Shown here piece after piece: positions 1-12,090 of a stretch of 64,000 nt of DNA. Location: assembly GCF_030272615.1 (NCBI RefSeq), contig NC_081414.1, positions 816,082,396 to 816,146,395 of the forward strand. Reading direction: 5' to 3'. Source of the DNA: Cryptomeria japonica. Its lineage: Eukaryota; Streptophyta; Pinopsida; Cupressales; Cupressaceae. The number at the start of each line of letters is the position of its first letter. The stretch's first letter is position 1. Under the pieces are notes generated by a model. That model saw nothing but the letters and a program-made list of their open reading frames with translations, did no database searches and was not told the origin of the DNA. A program made the position numbers and the translations under genes.

Positions 1-1714
1 CATTGACATTGTTAGCTAAAGTAACACCTTATTATCTATAGGCTTTTTAGTGGAAGATGTTCTATTATCCCTACTATGGGAGCATCAATATATCTATTTC
101 TCAATCTTGAGGTTTAAATAGCACAAGTCACTAGCACCTTGCTAGCCCCAACTGCATAAAGAATGAAAGGGCACATTCCTAATATGATTCTATATTGATA
201 TTGGTAAAGTAGGATTGATTTTGACCTAAAATATTTAAGCTCTTCTTTCGTACTACTAGTGCAAATGACCTACAAATAACCAATCTAGAGGGCTATCACA
301 CAACTAGATCTTCTATATAAACTTCAATAACTAGCTAGAATTATTCACCTGCATTTCTTCTAGTTCCTTTCCTTTTGATTATACTATTTATTTAGGGGTT
401 CCCACATTGACTCTCTCAATGGTCAATCAACTCAATTGAGGCCAAGTCAAGATCAACACTATTTTGAAAGTTGTCCCCACATAACAAGTATCAGCAAGCC
501 CTACTAAACAAGCCATAAGTATCAAAAAGCCATTTATTTTATTTCATTCAATACAGGTATACACAATTGTTCTTCTCAAGTGCATGCCATTATGAATTCA
601 ACGAAGGGATTTGAAAATGGATGGATTTACCTCTCAAGAAATACCTGATTACATGCATACATTTTAGGATTTTTCAGATAATCAAAATGTGACCCAATAT
701 TTTGCTTCAATAGTAGTAAAATAAATAATTTAGTTAGTTTGATATGGGTAAGGTATTGGGGGTTAAGCAACATATATAGAATGGTGTGTGCTTTATAAGT
801 GACATCCTAAATTATCTATAGATCAATTGTATAGGTCAATCAAAAGAAATCTCATTCACTATGTTGCTTTTGTCAAGGTCATGAACTTGACTTGTTTACA
901 CCATATAGTCATGTATTTGTAATGTCAAAAAATGCATGCCAATGCAATTTCACAGTATGTTTCATGGCCACTACAGTGTCCACTCTCTTTCTCTATTTAT
1001 AGGCTCAATTAAGTTGTTTCATTCTATATCCTTCTCAAGGTTTGTAGACCTCCTTTCCTATGGTCACTTTTTTTTGTCACTTTTATGTTACCCTTATGTT
1101 TTTCTAGTCTCGCATTTCCTGAGCATAAATTGTTTGGACACTAGAGCATCAAGTGGATGTCCCTATGTTGAACTAATGTCCATATATTGTACAACTCTCT
1201 ACAACACTATCTCAAGCTCTCTTTCTCTCTTTTCATTATTTTATTATTGTCATTATAATAATTTTCTTTCATTTGTGCCCATGAGCAACTTGCGTTTCTC
1301 ACATTCCTTTTTCCTTCTTTGTATTTTGTCATTATTCTTATTTCTAGATTTACTAAGAGTAAGAAAACACATTATTCTGTAATCAGTGTATCTTAGTTGT
1401 TGCAGAGGTAGAAATGCTAAAGCAAGGATTTGATTGAGGCAATTCCCCAAGAAACCCCAAACATTTTTTCTTTCTTTTTTTTTCTTGTTTGTAGGTATTT
1501 TGAGAGCACCCAACCACATGAAGGTTTGCAAGTGCCTGTTTATTGCTAATTTATTTTATTCAATTATTTAAATATTATTATTTAGTTTATTTCTTTATAT
1601 TTTCATTGTACAATATTTGTTGGTGTATTTTAGTTTTAGGTTTTGTAGGCCAGATGAATCATGAAGTTAGATTTTCATGATTTCTAGGTGTTTTTTGCAA
1701 TCTATCCATACAAA
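1..1714. other. AT-rich intergenic stretch, no gene seen
   Basis: I see no convincing gene, RNA or repeat boundary here. The open frames present lack recognisable motifs and have low-complexity Phe/Leu/Ser-rich translations, as expected of chance frames in T-rich DNA. Confidence 0.5.
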
Positions 1715-2748
1715 CAACATCATATGCGCTCATGGTGTTGGTTTGTGCCCACAACAAATGGAATCAAATCTAGCCTATCTTGCAACTTTGCATTGCATGC
1801 CACTGACGGTTTTTGCAATAGGTGAAAAAATGCTACCATTTGAAAATGGCTTCAAGTCGTCAGAAATCGAGATAGGTCATTGTATACAAGCCTCACGTGA
1901 CCCTATAGATTCAAACGGATCAATCATATGCATCCTGGATTGCGAGAAACTGTCCGTCAAAGTTTGACAGTTTTTTGGACTTTGGGCACTCGAGAGATCG
2001 CGTCGGTAGGGTATGGCTCTCGACGTTCTGGTGCATTGGGAGGCACAACAAGAGCATGCCTAACATAAACCTTTCCACCCAAATGCGCTCGTGATGTTGG
2101 TTTGTGCCCATGACGAACGAAATCAAATCTAGCCTATCTTGCAACTTTGCATTGCATGCCACTGATGGTTTTTGCAACAGTTGAAAAAACGCTACCATTT
2201 GAAACTGGCTCTGAGTCATAAGAAACTGAGATAGGTCATTGTAGACGATCCTCACGTGACCCTATAGGTTCAAGTGGATCGATCATATGCATCCTGGATT
2301 GCGAGAAACAATTCGTCAAAGTTTGACAATTTTTTCGACTCAGGGCACTTGAGAGATCACGCTGGTAGGGTATGGCTCTCGACATCCCGACGCATTTGGA
2401 GGCACAATAGGAGCATGCCTAGCATAAACATGCCCACTTGGACACGCTCGTGTTGTTGGTTTGTGCCTACGACAAATAAAATCAAATCTAGCCTGTCTTG
2501 CGACTTTGCATTGCATGCCACTGATGGTTTTTATACCAAGTGAAAAAATGCTACCATTTAAAAATGGCTCTGAGTCGTCAGAAACCGAGATAGGTCATTG
2601 TAGAAGAGACTCACGTGACCCTATAGGTTCAAACAGATCAATCATATGCATCTTGTATTACGATAAACAATCTATCAAAGTTTGATATTTTTTTGGAATC
2701 AGGGCACTTGAGAGATCATGTCGATAGGGTATGGCTCTCAATGTTACG
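1715..2748 (+). repeat. 359-bp satellite array, left block
   Basis: Near-identical monomers start at 1741, 2100 and 2459, giving a period of 359 bp, with a short partial monomer before 1741. Each begins with a word like GTTTGTGCCC and contains CTCACGTGACCCTATAG and ATCATATGCATCCTGGATTG. Monomers differ by scattered substitutions. The third monomer stops at 2748, where a foreign segment begins, and resumes at 4904: 290 bp plus 69 bp make exactly 359 bp. No coding function is evident; the open frames inside are repeated frames of the satellite. Confidence 0.9.
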
Positions 2749-4898
2749 TGGTGCAGGGGCACCTAGTTGAGTAAAAACTCTCCTTTTTGAGTATTTCATG
2801 CTTTCATGTTTGTAATGTCTTGTGTTAGGTTTATGATGTTGTTTTAGTTTTTTGTGTGTCTTTTCAATTGGTTTTGATCTCATTTTGTGCTCAAGAGGTC
2901 AAGTTTTGCCTTTCAGGATGTGAGTTGACAATTTTGGGTTTTTAGGCCAAAAAGGGCAAAAATGTGTAAACTTGCCTAAAAGGTCTAGAAAAGATTTCCA
3001 AAGCATTGCAACATGTTTTCTAAGTTTTTTTAAGCATTTCTTAGGTTTTTAGATAAGTTGATGAGGTTAGGTTGTCAAAAATGCCTCTTGGAGCAACAAA
3101 TGTTGTCATTTGGGCTTGAAAAGTAGTCATTTTTGGACATTTCTAGTATAATAAAGTTGTGGAAGCCTTATGTCCGTACTGGGCTTGATAACTAACTTGA
3201 AGGACTATAAAAATTCCTTCCTTCTCCTTGAAAAAGGTTGGTGATTGTATTGATTAAGTTTTCCATATATGAAAGATGAAATTATGGCTTTTAATGTGTT
3301 TTTCTCTCTTTTAGAGTAGTAGCCCGTACTATAGCACATCTGGTTCGTACTGTACCTTTTCAGAAGTGTTCATATTGGCTTCCCAATGCTATTCAAGTGA
3401 TCATTGTATTGGTTTTCCATTTGCAAGTTGATTAAACAAAATTCTTTCAGTTTGGTGTGCTCACTGCCCTGTCAAGGGTTTGGGGTTTCAAAATGCAGCA
3501 AATTGACTAATCCAAGCCTGGGCTCCCACCAAATAGATTTGGTCAAGTTGGTTTATGCATGTACAGTGTATATATGTTTCTTTTTGAGCTAGAACTATGC
3601 TTGGAGGATGGATTTGAGTGAATACTAGGCAAGTATAGATTACTCGGTTAGTATCATGAACAAGAACTCAAAATTTGCACCCAAAAATAATTGGAGTGAA
3701 CAAATGTGTGAGACAGAGGTCTGAATATGTTTCTAAGGGTGTTGAGAGTCACCTTGGTTTGTTAGAGCAGGTTGTTTCCTATTAAACATTCTCAGTTTGA
3801 TTGTATGACAACGAATTCACTGTTTATTTTAATGACAGTATGTGCAAAGAGTACTTCAAGAGCCTATTCAAGCTTTGAAAACACGCCTCAAGTATTTCTA
3901 TAGGAACTTCATAAGTGTTTGGAGATTTCTTAATGCCATGGAAGAATTTGGATTGAACTTCTAACACCTTAGAATGCAGTTATAACAATCAAGTTGCTAT
4001 GATAGGGTTTTGTGACAGTCACTCACATGTTTAGTTTTCAATTTGTATACCATGTGTTTGGACTAATGCCTGCAGGACAGTAATAAAGGAAGGCCCTACA
4101 TGATATGGTAGAAGGTTTATTTCAGTTTGGAAGCTTGGTTAGTGGAGTTGCAATGACTTCCCAATGTGGTTTGGGTCTAAACCCTACCAAACCCTACTAA
4201 AATGCCCAAAATTGAGGACAGTCACTAAATCTTCTTCATGGAGCCTAAGACCTGAAAAAATATTGGAGTATAGACCTCATGAACAACATCCAAGACAATT
4301 TTTGTGGTGGAGTTACCCATCGTTGGGCTAGGTGAGCAAAAAAGTGACAATTAGTCCTCCACGGGCTACAAGCCTTTTTGACTACAAAAATACACTTTTC
4401 AAGAACCGGATTTGTTGGGGTTTGGTAGAACTTGAAGAACCTTTGGAAAAATATCTAAGGACATTCAAGGACACCCTTCCACCTTCTTGATAGTATGACA
4501 GAGAATTTTGGAGTTTGAACCTGGCAAAAGGGGTTGAATAAGAAGGGCTAAAATGCTTAAATCACTACAAAATTGCACATGAACAAAGATAAAACTTTTA
4601 CCTAACTTCTTGGAACCTTTTGGAGGAGTTTGCCTTGACTTAGAGCAGTAGATCTGAATGCCTAGAGAGCAAGGCATTGAGTTGGAGCATATTTAAACAA
4701 GGAGGAGTGAAGTGAGTAAGGGTATGAGCCTACACAAAGGGTGGATGTTTGAGAAGTAATACTTGAGATGCTTAGTATTATAAACTTAAATTGATTTTGC
4801 AAACATACATAATAGTCACAAACAAGTTTTTTGGAAACCTATTGAACCATGAGACCCAATTAACCTTGTGGAGTACTTCTCTAGCATTCTCCCTATCA
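2749..4898 (+). mobile_element. Solo LTR (2,150 bp) inserted in the satellite
   Basis: The segment starts with TG and ends with CA, and TTACG flanks it at 2744-2748 and 4899-4903. Removing it with one TTACG restores an exact 359-bp satellite monomer. That is the signature of LTR-retrotransposon integration with a 5-bp target duplication. I find no second terminal repeat and no gag or pol motif inside, so a solo LTR left by recombination fits best. A TATA-like word near 3205 suggests plus orientation. The internal sequence has no recognisable ORF. A small non-autonomous element with eroded terminal repeats is less likely. Confidence 0.75.
3205..3214 (+). promoter_or_regulatory. TATA-like box in the solo LTR
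   Basis: CTATAAAAAT lies about 456 bp inside the solo LTR, a plausible U3 length. Support is the word and its position only. Confidence 0.35.
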
Positions 4899-4903
4899 TT
4901 ACG

Positions 4904-5345
4904 GCACATTGGGAGGCACAACAGGAGCATGCCTAGCGTAAACCTGGCCACCCAGACGTGCTTGTGATGTTGGTTTGTTCCCACGACGAACAGAATCAAA
5001 TCTAGCCTATCTTGCAACTTTGTATTGCATGCCACTGGCGGTTTTGTAGCAGGTGAAAAAACGCTACCATTTGAAAATAGCTTCGAGTCGTCAGAAAACG
5101 AGATAGGTCATTGTAGACGAGACTCACGTGACCCTATAGATTCAAACGAATCGATCATATGCATCCTGGATTGCAAGAAACGGTTCGTCAAAGTTTGACA
5201 TTTTTTTGGACTTAGGGCACTTGAGAGATTGCACTGGTAGGGTATGGCTCTCGACGTTTTAGTGCATTGGGAGGCACAACAGGAGCATGCCTAGCGTAAA
5301 CCTGCCCACCTGAATGCTCTTGTGATGTTGGTTTGTTCCCACAAT
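4904..5345 (+). repeat. 359-bp satellite array, right block
   Basis: Completes the split third monomer (4904-4972), then carries a full monomer of about 358 bp (4973-5330) and the first bases of the next before diverging. It is the same family and orientation as the block at 1715-2748, so the two blocks were one array before the solo LTR inserted. Confidence 0.88.
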
Positions 5346-5432
5346 GAAACTTTGACAACATTGACAACTTTGACAACAACTAAGCAACTTTGACAACAAT
5401 TGGGCAACTTTGACAACAATTGAGCAACTTTT
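5346..5432 (+). repeat. Minisatellite of CAACTTTGACAA units
   Basis: Three to four roughly 20-bp copies of a unit like GCAACTTTGACAACAATTG directly abut the end of the satellite. The open frame reading through it on the minus strand is a product of the repeat. Confidence 0.75.
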
Positions 5433-6236
5433 ACATCTTTTATCCAAATGACCCCAAACTTTTACAAGTGACTTGAAATGATCATTAATGGTCCCAAATC
5501 ACCTTATTTAGATAAAATAAATGGAAAACAAGACAAAAACTAAAATTTGACGAAAGGAATCAAAAGCATCCAGTGATCATTACCACGGATCAAATCTGAC
5601 CATTACCAATTTCATTTTGATTGAGACAAGGAGTTTTGTAGGGTTAATTAAATATTTTAGAAAGCTTATCAAATCATACTCCACAATTGTAATGCTTTAT
5701 ATCATAGATTTTTGTTGTTTATATTCATATTGTTGATTACATAGGCAAATATTCATTTAACTTTATAAAAGGGCGGCCACCAAATAGACTGAATAGTTTG
5801 AGAAAAAGTTAACCGTATCAATTATAAATAATCATTTATATATATCAAAATGCACAATAATCAACACAATGAACAAATTTTGTATGTATCAAAGATGCCT
5901 ATCAATATCAACGAAATGCGCAATAATGAACACAATACACATTTATTGGATCGAATATCAACATTTATATATATCAAAAAAGGCATATATGCCAAGTCAA
6001 TACAATTTTTACCAAAATGTGGCATATGCCATGTCCAAATCGATATACAATAAAAATGTAGAATATATCTACATGTATTGGTCATTCAATGGCCACAACT
6101 AACACTATATGATCCTATACTTGTGGCAAATCATCAAAATCGATCCTTTGATGCAATACGCGACTCTGTAGATGGTTGTACAACCACAATTCAAAAGCCA
6201 AGTTAGAATCCTTTTGTAGAAAATAGTTCACAATTA
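5433..6236. other. AT-rich spacer, no gene seen
   Basis: Contains short overlapping frames on both strands around 5850-6100, none with a recognisable motif. No repeat boundary was found. Confidence 0.45.
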
Positions 6237-8848
6237 TCAACATAACTTTGCATTTAACCATGATTTCTTTGCAATTGCAATGTAGATTACCTCATCTGTT
6301 GATCTAGGATCTATTGTCTCCTTCTTCTTCTTCTCCTTGTCAGTCTTAGGAGTTTTCTTGAACACAAACTTCAAAGGATCCAAGTTATGGCTGAACCGCG
6401 AAGGGGCCTATTGTAGATTAAATACAATTAATACAATGTACTAACATATATAGATCAAAAACACTAAAAATATACAATGTAGAGAACAAAAGTGTATCGG
6501 ATCCTCAAATGTTTCTCCAGTAGTCTGAGGAGTGCTCGCCATTGATGGAGCAGTTGTGGCTATTACGTATACAAAAAATGATTAAAGATTAAATACAATT
6601 AATATAATGATAAGTATTGTAGGTTAAATACAATTAATGCAATATATAAAACAAAAGTGTACCGGAGCCTAAGATGCTTCTCCAATACACGGAGGAGGGA
6701 ACGCCATTGATGAAGCGACTATGGATATTTCCTGTATGAAAAATGATAAGATTATAATTTATCACAAGTTCATATATACACGTGCATATAATCATAAAAT
6801 CAAGAAAATAAAGTAGAGATACATACCTATGCCCTCTCTCGATCCTCGGGCGTACCAAGTGCATTCAACAATTCTACAAAGCCCAATGGCCGTTGTATAT
6901 AAAATAGACAAAAAACACTAATCAATCTACAAATTCCAACTAAGACAATTTCAACCTTTTCAAACAATTGTACAATTAAAAATGTGTTCAATTACCTTCT
7001 TCCCACGTTTAGGCATCGTTGAGGATTTCTTTTATTGAGGACGAGGCCTAGACACGGAGGGGGTACCCTAAAACAAACAAAATTAACACAAGAGATATTA
7101 GTAGATAATATTAAACATAATTTTAAAAATTTAAAATTAAATGACTTCCATATTCCATCAAAAGAATACATAAAATAAGGTGTACAAAATATGATACCGC
7201 ATAGCTTTGTAGGCCAAAATTGATCGTTGAGAGTGTGACATCATCAATGTAGGACATTTGGTCCCCTGTCAACGTCTACAAAACAAAAATTTGTCAAGCA
7301 TTAAAGAGAGTTAGTATATCTTATATTTTTTTTAATTCAAAATACTATTCTATTTTTAACATGTTACAAAATTTATACCTCAGGCGTCGAAGTTGCAACT
7401 ACAATAATTGCGAGAGGAATATCAGATGGTGTATTAACACCCGCTATTGCATCTTGAAATGCATATTTTTTGTATCAATTTAAATTGATCTATTAATGAA
7501 AATTCATTTACAATTACAAATTTTACGTGACTGATAAATAAAATGTTATGAATTCAAATCAACACACATGTGTCTATGGCTTACTAGCAAACAACATGTC
7601 CATCAATTCATCTGTCAGTGCCACATCCTCAGTCATGCGGGTCTGACATCTTCTCCCGCAAATCGTGCACAGATGGGAGGTGGAACCATCTGCATTAGCC
7701 TCAACATCCATCCCTGTGCATATGCCTAAGCAAGTGGGGTACGTATGCTCAATGGGCTGACCAGCGCCAGCTGTCTCAGCTAATGGATCATCATCTGAGC
7801 CAAGAGGGTGTGCTAATTGTGTCTCATGTTGGATGATCGTATCAGTCAATGTTGTTGCTTCCTGAAGAGTCTCTAGCTCCATTGACTCTTTCAGGGCTAC
7901 TAGGACCATTGCATGCACCTTGGGTTTGGGTGCTAGGAGGCAACGACTTTGTGGGTCTAATACCCTATGGGCTCCAAGTCTATCTTGGGCAGAGCCGCCA
8001 CCTCTACCATGGAACTCTCTCATATCAAAATAGTTAGGCCGCTCATTGAGGACAAACTCACAATATACTTTCCTCAAAAAATATAATGGAACCTCAAAAT
8101 TATTATAAGGTAGTTCGTCAAAGACCATCCACCACCTATTCCAAAAAAGATTCTTCATTTGCACATTGGTACACCAATGTATGGGAAACCTATTTGCATT
8201 AAGAGGTAAGGACTCACCAGTTCTAGGATCAACAAAAAGAGAACATATTTGTGCTTTACTTATCTTTTTTCTTTTCACTGCATCATATGATAACCCATCG
8301 GCATAATAAGTGTGACACCTATCCCTATAGTTTCCCCATTTTGTAATCTAATTCAAAACTGCAATGGCACCACTAGTCAATGTTTCTAGGCTAGTGGCAA
8401 GGGATAAATGATGCTCAAGCTCAAATGTTTTCAATCTAGCAATCAGTCTAGTTATTTTAGCAATGTTTTTCCCTAACTGATTAAGCAAATCCTCCGATGT
8501 AGTTGTTGTACGATCTAAAGGAAGAGCTGGAAGTGTATCCTGAGGGTTTTGTTGTGGGTTTTGAGGTTCGTCTTGTTGTGGTTCTGGATTTTCATAATCG
8601 AATATTGGTAAAAAAAAGTTAAAAAAACTAATCAAAATCAACGAATTTAAATTGAAAACGTAAATAAAATTTATCAAATGTGCAAAAAACACACAGAAAA
8701 AAAGGGTAACAGACCTCTTTCCATAGTGTCTGGGTGTGAAAATACGTAGCCCATGCATGGTTTGGAAGAAAAAAAAACCCTTAAGTTTTCTCTTAGTCGC
8801 AAGATAAAATGATATAGTCGACTGTGAAAAAAAAAAAATTATTGACAC
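6237..8848 (-). pseudogene. Decayed multi-exon gene of unknown function, probably transposon-encoded
   Basis: The largest exon reads right to left from about 8600 to 7585 in one frame, broken by a TAG at 8348-8350; downstream residues include YRDRCHTYYADGLSYDAV and a Cys-rich HLCTICGRRC. A GTAAGC donor follows 7585. Plausible AG...GT exons follow at 7452-7379 (74 nt, phase restored) and 7275-7198 (78 nt). Next come 7067-6996 (72 nt, holding an in-frame TAA at 7032-7034), 6731-6663 (holding a TAG) and 6407-6237 (57 codons, Lys-rich, ending in TGA). A 47-nt candidate exon at 6873-6827 does not keep the frame. The upstream start is unclear; an ATG at 8848 opens the same frame. I recognise no family. 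Many small exons beside CACTA-like terminal repeats recall CACTA transposon genes, which is inference. Confidence 0.5.
6486..6740 (-). repeat. Tandemly duplicated exon-intron cassette
   Basis: Two copies about 164 bp apart share the sequence around AACAAAAGTGTA and an exon-like core containing CATCAATGGCG on the minus strand. The copy ending at 6663 has a GTACAC donor. The copy near 6499 reads ATACAC at the same place, so its donor GT is lost. Confidence 0.6.
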
Positions 8849-8851
8849 AAA

Positions 8852-9030
8852 CCACGTACACGGTCCTTTAGGAACTAAAATCGCATACGAGGTCCTAGTT
8901 TCTAAAGGATCGCGTACGTGGTCTTATTTCCTAAAGGACCGTGTACGCGGTTTTGTCGCTTTAGGCTCGGGCGCAACGAACCTAACCGTGTACAAGGTTT
9001 TTTTAATTTTAAAACTGCGAACGCGGTTGC
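8852..9030. repeat. GTAC-centred palindromic subterminal repeats
   Basis: Five to six degenerate units resembling CGYGTACGYGGTYY occur near 8852, 8882, 8911, 8940, 8984 and 9016. The first four are spaced about 30 bp and share a CCTTTAGGAA-like tail. Arrays of short palindromic sites just inside a terminus are typical of CACTA (En/Spm) elements, where they bind the regulatory transposon protein. The placement beside a CACTACACC terminus supports that reading. Confidence 0.6.
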
Positions 9031-9116
9031 TGTTTTTTCAACTTTTTTTGGGTGTGTGTCCACTTTTTTGCACACCATCTTGGTGCACACACCCCACTAA
9101 CAGTTTTAACTTTTGG

Positions 9117-9129
9117 TTTTGGTGTAGTG
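9117..9129 (-). mobile_element. CACTA-type terminal inverted repeat (right end)
   Basis: The minus strand reads CACTACACCAAAA, the terminus type of plant CACTA transposons. Subterminal repeats and a multi-exon gene lie on its inner (left) side. I did not find the matching left terminus between 1 and 6237, so the element may be truncated or its end diverged. Confidence 0.5.
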
Positions 9130-9299
9130 GCAACTAGACTGTGTTAACAAAACTAGCGACTCTGTTGGGGAGGGTTTGACTCCCACCAATGACAACTTAC
9201 TCACCTCGTGGTCGACTATGTCTAATACAGACCTCTTGGCTTAGGGAGATAAATTATTGTCACATGGGACCCCCAACCCTCCTCGTAACCTCTCTAGTG

Positions 9300-9350
9300 G
9301 TGCTCTCACTAACAGTTCGAACTTTTGGTGTAGTGGCAGTTAGATTGTGT
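9300..9350 (-). repeat. Second copy of the CACTACACCAAAA terminus region
   Basis: The words CACTAACAGTT and CTTTTGGTGTAGTGGCA recur about 206 bp after the copy near 9088-9135. CACTACACCAAAA is at 9323-9335 on the minus strand. It could be a nested end or a local duplication of the end. Confidence 0.5.
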
Positions 9351-9460
9351 TATAACCTTCCTTTAGAAAAACTTGTATTTTTTTTGTTCTTCAATAAAAT
9401 AGGCACTACCCCTTGATAATATCTTATTGATCAATTTTTATTATTATCAATATATATAGT

Positions 9461-9678
9461 AATATAATAATACATTTTTCATGGTATATTGTAAAGGTTA
9501 AAACATAACATTGTTGTTGTTGCCATCAAGGTTCAAACTCCCACTTGACTATGTGATCCCAAGTTTTGTAATATAATAATACATTTTTCATGGTATAGTG
9601 TATAGGTTAAAATATAACATTGTTGTTGTTGCTATCAAGGTTCAAACTCCCACTTGACTATGTGATCACAAGTTTTGT
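9461..9678 (+). repeat. Tandem duplication, 109-bp unit x2
   Basis: Copies at 9461-9569 and 9570-9678 share TACATTTTTCATGGTATA, AACATTGTTGTTGTTG and CCCACTTGACTATGTGATC with few substitutions. No coding content. Confidence 0.85.
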
Positions 9679-9849
9679 GTCTTCACTAGGCTAAAGTCCT
9701 CAAGAGTCTGAAACTTCACATTAATGTTGTTTTCATTTATGCTAGTGACTTAGCAATCCAAATCGTGTTCCAAACCGTTGTTGGGATAGTGTGCTCACAA
9801 GCTTTGAGCCCCTATTAAGCTATTATGCTTGCTAGTTTGGAATGTTTGC

Positions 9850-10689
9850 ATTAATATTGTTGAGTTCATGTTGAGAATGAATGTATACAATGAAAATGGA
9901 ATGATAAACTATTGTAAAACCAACAAAGATTCAACCACATAAAACCCTAGTTCTACAATTAAGAATTCACCATACACCAATGAAAAACCTAAAACATGCA
10001 AAATATCAAAAACATGAAAGATTATACCATTCACATGTTTAGTAAGGTTTAATCTCCATTGATCTTGCTTGATATGGTTGCTCTCAAATTTTGTATTGTG
10101 CACAAAAACTCAAAAAATAACAAATTGTGGTTGTGTAGATGCTTGATTGTTTGATCGCATGAAAGGTCGCATGAGAATTGATTCACTTGTTAGGGATGTG
10201 ATTGCATTAGTTAGGGTTTGACAAGGATGAAAAGATCCACTTATATAAAGAGTACCTTAAAATGGAGGGATAGGATTAAGAGGTGAAAGGATAAATGGTT
10301 GGTAAGGATTAAGGGGTAGGTATAGAAAATGGGAAAATATTAGAGAGTTGGTTAGAGGAAAATTAAAAGTTGAATGGCAAGTGTCATGGAGAGAAAAAGG
10401 TAATGAATTAATTAAATAAATAAATATCTATTTAATTAATAGAAGAAGTGAGGCTAAGGTAATGAATTAAAATATTTATTCAAATTAGAAAAAGGATAAT
10501 TTAAATAAATAAATAATTTATTTAATTTAGAAAAAAGATAATTTAAATAAATAAAAATATTTATTTAAATAGGGAAAGGCTAGAAGAAAATAAATGAATT
10601 AATTAAATAAATAAAAATCTATTTAATTTATAAAATGTTTAGAATAAAATATTTATTTAATTAGGCTAGGACAATTTTAGGTGTCTACA
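9850..10689 (-). mobile_element. LTR remnant, minus strand
   Basis: Read on the minus strand from 10689, the sequence begins TGTAGACACCTAAAATTG, a start I associate with gypsy-type LTRs. A roughly 445-bp AT-rich stretch full of TTTAATTAA words follows, then a TATA-like word near 10240-10250 and a less AT-biased portion. That is the order U3, TATA, R-U5. The inner end (left edge) is not located, so 9850 is nominal. No internal genes or second LTR are seen. Confidence 0.5.
10240..10250 (-). promoter_or_regulatory. TATA-like box of the LTR remnant
   Basis: CTTTATATAAG on the minus strand, about 440 bp inside the proposed LTR start. Confidence 0.4.
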
Positions 10690-11842
10690 ATGGAATCTCT
10701 TATTTATGACTTCATCTAACTCGAAATAAATTAAAAAAAAATTAAAATATTGATCATACACTCTCACTCACACACATATAATATTATAACATTTTCTTTA
10801 ATTAACAACATTAAATTTTGAAAGTTATTAAGATAAATTTTAGAATTTTAAATTTCATTTGAAAAAACATAAATAACTTTATAAAATCTAATATATTTAC
10901 ATACTTGCCCCTATCACACCCTAGTTCACTATGCACACACCAAAAAGAATAAAATTTAATATATTTACCTACTTGCCCAATCACACCCTAATTGTCTATA
11001 TGCCAAAACAATTTTCTTTATTTAATAATTAAATTAAAAATTAAAATATAATTGTATTGTAATTTTTACATTAATTATTAAATGAAAAAACTGTCTTATC
11101 AGACACCCATTTAGTGCCTACATAGACAGCTCCCATATATTCTCTCTCCCTCATCATGCACATCCACTTAAAATTTTATATTTTTTAATTTTCTTACCGT
11201 TGTGTAAAGTGACGGATATGATTTTTTGCGGGGAAAAGAAAAAGAAATATTTTCAAATTTTCTTACCGTTGTGCAAAGTGATGAATCTGATTTTTTAATG
11301 GCGAGGTAAAACAAGGGAAATCTTCGGAAACCGGCGAATAATTGGGCGTCAAATAAAATTAGTGGACGTCAAAATGCATTATGACATTTTTATTCTTCAA
11401 TTTATAATTAATTGTCACTATTTGTAAAAGGGATAAATGATAATTTGGTGAGGTCATAGAGAGGATCTCATTTTCCATATAGATAAACATTCAATAATAA
11501 TAATATTTTAAAGGAGTTTAAATTTTAAGGATAAGAACAACATTATCAGAATTAACTGTCATATCATGTCGATGACTCAATACAAAGAATAATTAATTTA
11601 ATTTAATTTTTATTATAATTATTTTATTTTCATCAAATTTTGATGATTAAATATTTCAAATATGAAAAATAATTTTCATAATTTTTTTAAATATATCTAT
11701 TATAATATCAACCATAAGAAATAGTTTTTAAATTTTTGAGATGAATATATTTAAGATATTTATTTATACTGATTTTAAATATTATTAAATTTATCAAAAT
11801 TAAAATTTGGTCAACAGAACCTGTTTTTTTGACCATTCTTGC
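10690..11842. other. AT-rich spacer with one short tandem duplication
   Basis: No gene seen. TCTTACCGTTGTG begins at 11192 and again at 11261, a roughly 69-bp tandem duplication. The rest is AT-rich, with short repeats of an AAAATTTAATATATTTACC-like phrase near 10890-10970. Confidence 0.5.
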
Positions 11843-12090
11843 CTTAATCTGTTAGTGAAGTTAAATGATTTTAAATAAAAGATTAATGATCTTAATCTGT
11901 TAGTGAAGTTAAATGATTTTAAATAAAAGATTAATGATCAATTCTTGTTCTCGTTGAACATTTGAACTTTTAGATTAATGATTTTTTTGATAATTTTTAA
12001 ATGATTTTAAATAAAAGATTAATGATCAAATCTTGTTCTAGTTGAACATTTGAACTTTTAGATTAATGATTTTTTTGATTATTTTTTATT
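11843..12090 (+). repeat. Overlapping tandem duplications, AT-rich
   Basis: A 48-bp unit starting CTTAATCTGTTAGTGAAG occurs twice in tandem. A larger unit containing TTGAACATTTGAACTTTTAG is then duplicated about 105 bp on. No coding content. Confidence 0.75.

Noticed and set aside
5850-6102. Overlapping 67- to 77-codon frames on both strands
   Set aside because: AT-rich, no motifs, no repeat or promoter context; likely chance.
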